A stretch of DNA of 20,625 bases from a virus. The stretch is from positions 1 through 20,625 of the IMG/VR virus record IMGVR_UViG_3300027734_000375. One strand, written 5' to 3'. The notes beneath the pieces are model-generated. The model worked only from the letters and a program-made list of their open reading frames with translations. It did no database searches and was not told where the DNA came from. The translations under genes were made by a program, and so were the position numbers. Positions within the stretch are counted from its first letter, which is position 1. Each line of letters begins with the position of its first letter. Below are positions 19,610 through 20,625 of the stretch, piece by piece.

Positions 19610-19622
19610 TGAAAGAGAAAAT

Positions 19623-19868
19623 ATGTTAATAGAAAAAGAGCGCCATTATAAAGTATTACAATCATATGCATCCCGTACCGAAAATGAGTTTGAAGTATAT
19701 GATTTTAATGATAATCGGGTCGGGTATTTTGTAGAGAGAGATAATCAATATGAAGTATATCATAATGCTGATAGTGATTATGAAGATTATACCAGTATTG
19801 ATTATACCGATAACTATAATGATGCATTGAATATGATTACTAGTGAGATTGAATATGATATGAATTAA
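19623..19868 (+). CDS. Very acidic, Tyr/Asn/Asp-rich protein (81 aa)
   Basis: ATG 19623 follows GAAAGAGAAAAT. The product starts MLIEKERHYKVLQSYASRTE, has strand-like words (FEVYDFNDNRVGYFVERDNQ) and an extremely acidic, Tyr-rich middle (YHNADSDYEDYTSIDYTDNY). Such acidic surfaces are seen in DNA-mimic inhibitors, but the composition may just reflect AT-rich codons (TAT, GAT, AAT). There is no signal peptide or motif. It is flanked by gene-free stretches with hairpins. Confidence 0.65.
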   Translation: MLIEKERHYKVLQSYASRTENEFEVYDFNDNRVGYFVERDNQYEVYHNADSDYEDYTSIDYTDNYNDALNMITSEIEYDMN

Positions 19869-19957
19869 TACCATATTGATGATTTATAATAACCTCTGAT
19901 ACGCTTAGAGATTATTAGTAAGTTATTGATTATATTAGATAATTTATTGTGGTAGTA

Positions 19958-19966
19958 TGAGATAAT
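19958..19966 (+). promoter_or_regulatory. Possible extended -10 element (TGAGATAAT)
   Basis: This is another copy of the 9-mer seen at 12673 and 19566, here 154 bases before the next start. No -35 box is visible at the right distance. Confidence 0.3.
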
Positions 19967-19989
19967 GCTCGGAATATCTTTTTGGATTA

Positions 19990-20073
19990 ACTAGGACGCA
20001 CTAGGATAATCAGGAATAGAAATTAAGACCAATACAGAGCACATATACAGCGACCATATTAGCGACTATATTA
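19990..20073 (+). repeat. Cluster of short direct repeats (iteron-like)
   Basis: ACTAGGA occurs at 19990-19996 and 20000-20006 (period 10). ATACAG occurs at 20032-20037 and 20045-20050 (period 13). GCGAC(C/T)ATATTA occurs in tandem at 20050-20061 and 20062-20073 (period 12, one mismatch). All are in a gene-free stretch. Confidence 0.55.
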
Positions 20074-20119
20074 CCAAAAGTAATAAAGGTTATTATTAAT
20101 TATTATAAAGGAAGTTATT

Positions 20120-20266
20120 ATGAGTAAAAAGCATTATATTATCGTAGCAAAATCGTTATTTGAATCAAAAGCAGATTTTCTATTATGTTCTAATCTGGCA
20201 GTCCAGTTTAAGAATGATAATAGATTATTCGATATTAACCGTTTTCTAACAGCGTGTGGACATTAA
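20120..20266 (+). CDS. Small phage/plasmid-type protein (48 aa)
   Basis: AAAGGAAGTTATT provides a strong binding site before ATG 20120. The product reads MSKKHYIIVAKSLFESKADF, then LLCSNLAVQFKNDNRLFDIN and RFLTACGH. This resembles a widespread short family with the end pattern A..F..DNP.FD..RFL.ACG found in phages and plasmids of many bacteria (recalled, not searched). The family's function is not known to me. Recognition of this ending supports that the AT-rich array encodes real proteins. Confidence 0.78.
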   Translation: MSKKHYIIVAKSLFESKADFLLCSNLAVQFKNDNRLFDINRFLTACGH

Positions 20267-20267
20267 T

Positions 20268-20387
20268 ATGGTAAATGATATTGTAGTAAGCATTATTTGT
20301 ATGTTATTATCTCGTTTTTCTTATGATTTTACATGGGAACAGCGAGATAGAATCCAAGATATACTATCAGAAAATCAACCAATTTAA
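20268..20387 (+). CDS. Very small protein with hydrophobic start (39 aa)
   Basis: The ATG lies 1 base after the preceding stop. The product reads MVNDIVVSIICMLLSRFSYD, then FTWEQRDRIQDILSENQPI: a hydrophobic helix that may contact the membrane and a charged helix. No own binding site is evident, so translation would depend on coupling to the gene upstream. Confidence 0.5.
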   Translation: MVNDIVVSIICMLLSRFSYDFTWEQRDRIQDILSENQPI

Positions 20388-20398
20388 AGGGGTATTAT

Positions 20399-20572
20399 AT
20401 GAGTTTATCTAAATCAGATATGGTAGTATTATTAGAGAAAGCACAGGAGTTAATCGATACTGTTATTGGTGATTATCCAGATGATAATGATTTGGACGAT
20501 ATGGATTCACCATTATCTTATCTTATTAATGCTTCTGGTGATATTCAGGACGCTATTAATCTGATAGAATAG
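20399..20572 (+). CDS. Small acidic protein of unknown function (57 aa)
   Basis: AAAGGGG seven bases before ATG 20399 supports the start. The product reads MSLSKSDMVVLLEKAQELID, then TVIGDYPDDNDLDDMDSPLS and ends in a helix (DIQDAINLIE). It looks like two helices joined by an acidic loop. No motif is recognised. Confidence 0.65.
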   Translation: MSLSKSDMVVLLEKAQELIDTVIGDYPDDNDLDDMDSPLSYLINASGDIQDAINLIE

Positions 20573-20580
20573 TGATATTA

Positions 20581-20607
20581 TAGTAACCATTATTATAGTG
20601 GTTATTA
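20581..20607 (+). repeat. Hairpin upstream of the next, truncated transcription or translation unit
   Basis: A 9-bp stem with one G-U pair (20581-20589 with 20599-20607) encloses a 9-base loop (TTATTATAG). AGGAG at 20619-20623 follows, indicating that another gene starts just beyond the window. No U-tract follows, so it is not a standard terminator. Confidence 0.5.
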
Positions 20608-20625
20608 GTAATATTATTAGGAGTT

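Larger units (their letters stand above)
19869..20119 (+). other. Gene-free, AT-rich region with short direct repeats
   Basis: Across these 251 bases all frames are broken; the longest start-to-stop frames seen were about 10 codons. It holds a 6-bp imperfect hairpin (CTCTGA/TTAGAG around 19889), a possible extended -10 box at 19958, three sets of direct repeats (19990-20073), and small AT hairpins up to the AAAGGA binding site at 20107. It could be a control region or an origin. Confidence 0.5.

Noticed and set aside
1-20625. CRISPR array, integrase, IS element or tRNA genes
   Set aside because: No regular repeat-spacer pattern, transposase or integrase motif, or tRNA-like fold was found by eye.

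Overview
This window is a stretch of a lytic, T4-like (myovirus-type) tailed phage genome with a Gram-negative host, probably an aquatic proteobacterium. The phage assignment rests on a recognisable T4-type set: gp61-type primase, NrdA/NrdB ribonucleotide reductase, an RNase H/5'-exonuclease closely matching T4 Rnh, small proteins that begin like the T4 capsid-targeting sequence, and a virion protein. The host inference rests on near-consensus sigma70 promoters (TTGACA/TATAAT), a lipobox protein, an Rz-like spanin, and a captured IscU that keeps the HscA-binding LPPVK motif. Nearly every gene is on the + strand, packed with ATGA/TAATG overlaps. No tRNA, integrase, IS element or CRISPR array was seen.

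Layout. (1) 1-2257: the end of a late virion gene closed by a hairpin terminator, then three coupled genes, two of which start with a T4 CTS-like N-terminus (candidate internal head proteins). (2) 2254-5178: a lysis/membrane module with an Rz-like spanin, a GH19 endolysin, a GTA-type 3TM holin and several small membrane, coiled-coil or secreted proteins. (3) 5206-10712: DNA primase, then a tight operon nrdA-iscU-erpA-nrdB, a zinc-ribbon protein, a GIY-YIG nuclease-like protein and an unknown. The two Fe-S assembly genes lie between the two RNR subunits. (4) 10690-12577: a promoter with operator-like repeats drives RNase H, a protein resembling a stand-alone DNA-binding domain of T4-type ligase, a nucleotidyltransferase fold that has lost its HxGH histidines, and a small protein. 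(5) 12652-16860: two look-alike sigma70 promoter/leader cassettes precede a small-gene cluster and a 713-residue HExxH plus von Willebrand A (CobT-like) protein, followed by small unknowns and a MazG-like pyrophosphohydrolase. (6) 16857-18626: one minus-strand 38-residue gene, a divergent control region, and small genes rich in signal peptides, membrane segments and a lipoprotein. (7) 18627-20625: a gene-free stretch with three promoter-like sites, then an AT-rich array of very small unknown genes separated by hairpins and short direct repeats. It looks like an early or accessory region.

How the genes work together. RNR, MazG-like enzyme, primase and RNase H serve nucleotide supply and lagging-strand replication. 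IscU/ErpA probably support iron or Fe-S demands during infection. The lysis module opens the three-layer envelope. The small genes at the right end are candidates for host takeover or superinfection exclusion, but their functions cannot be read from the sequence.
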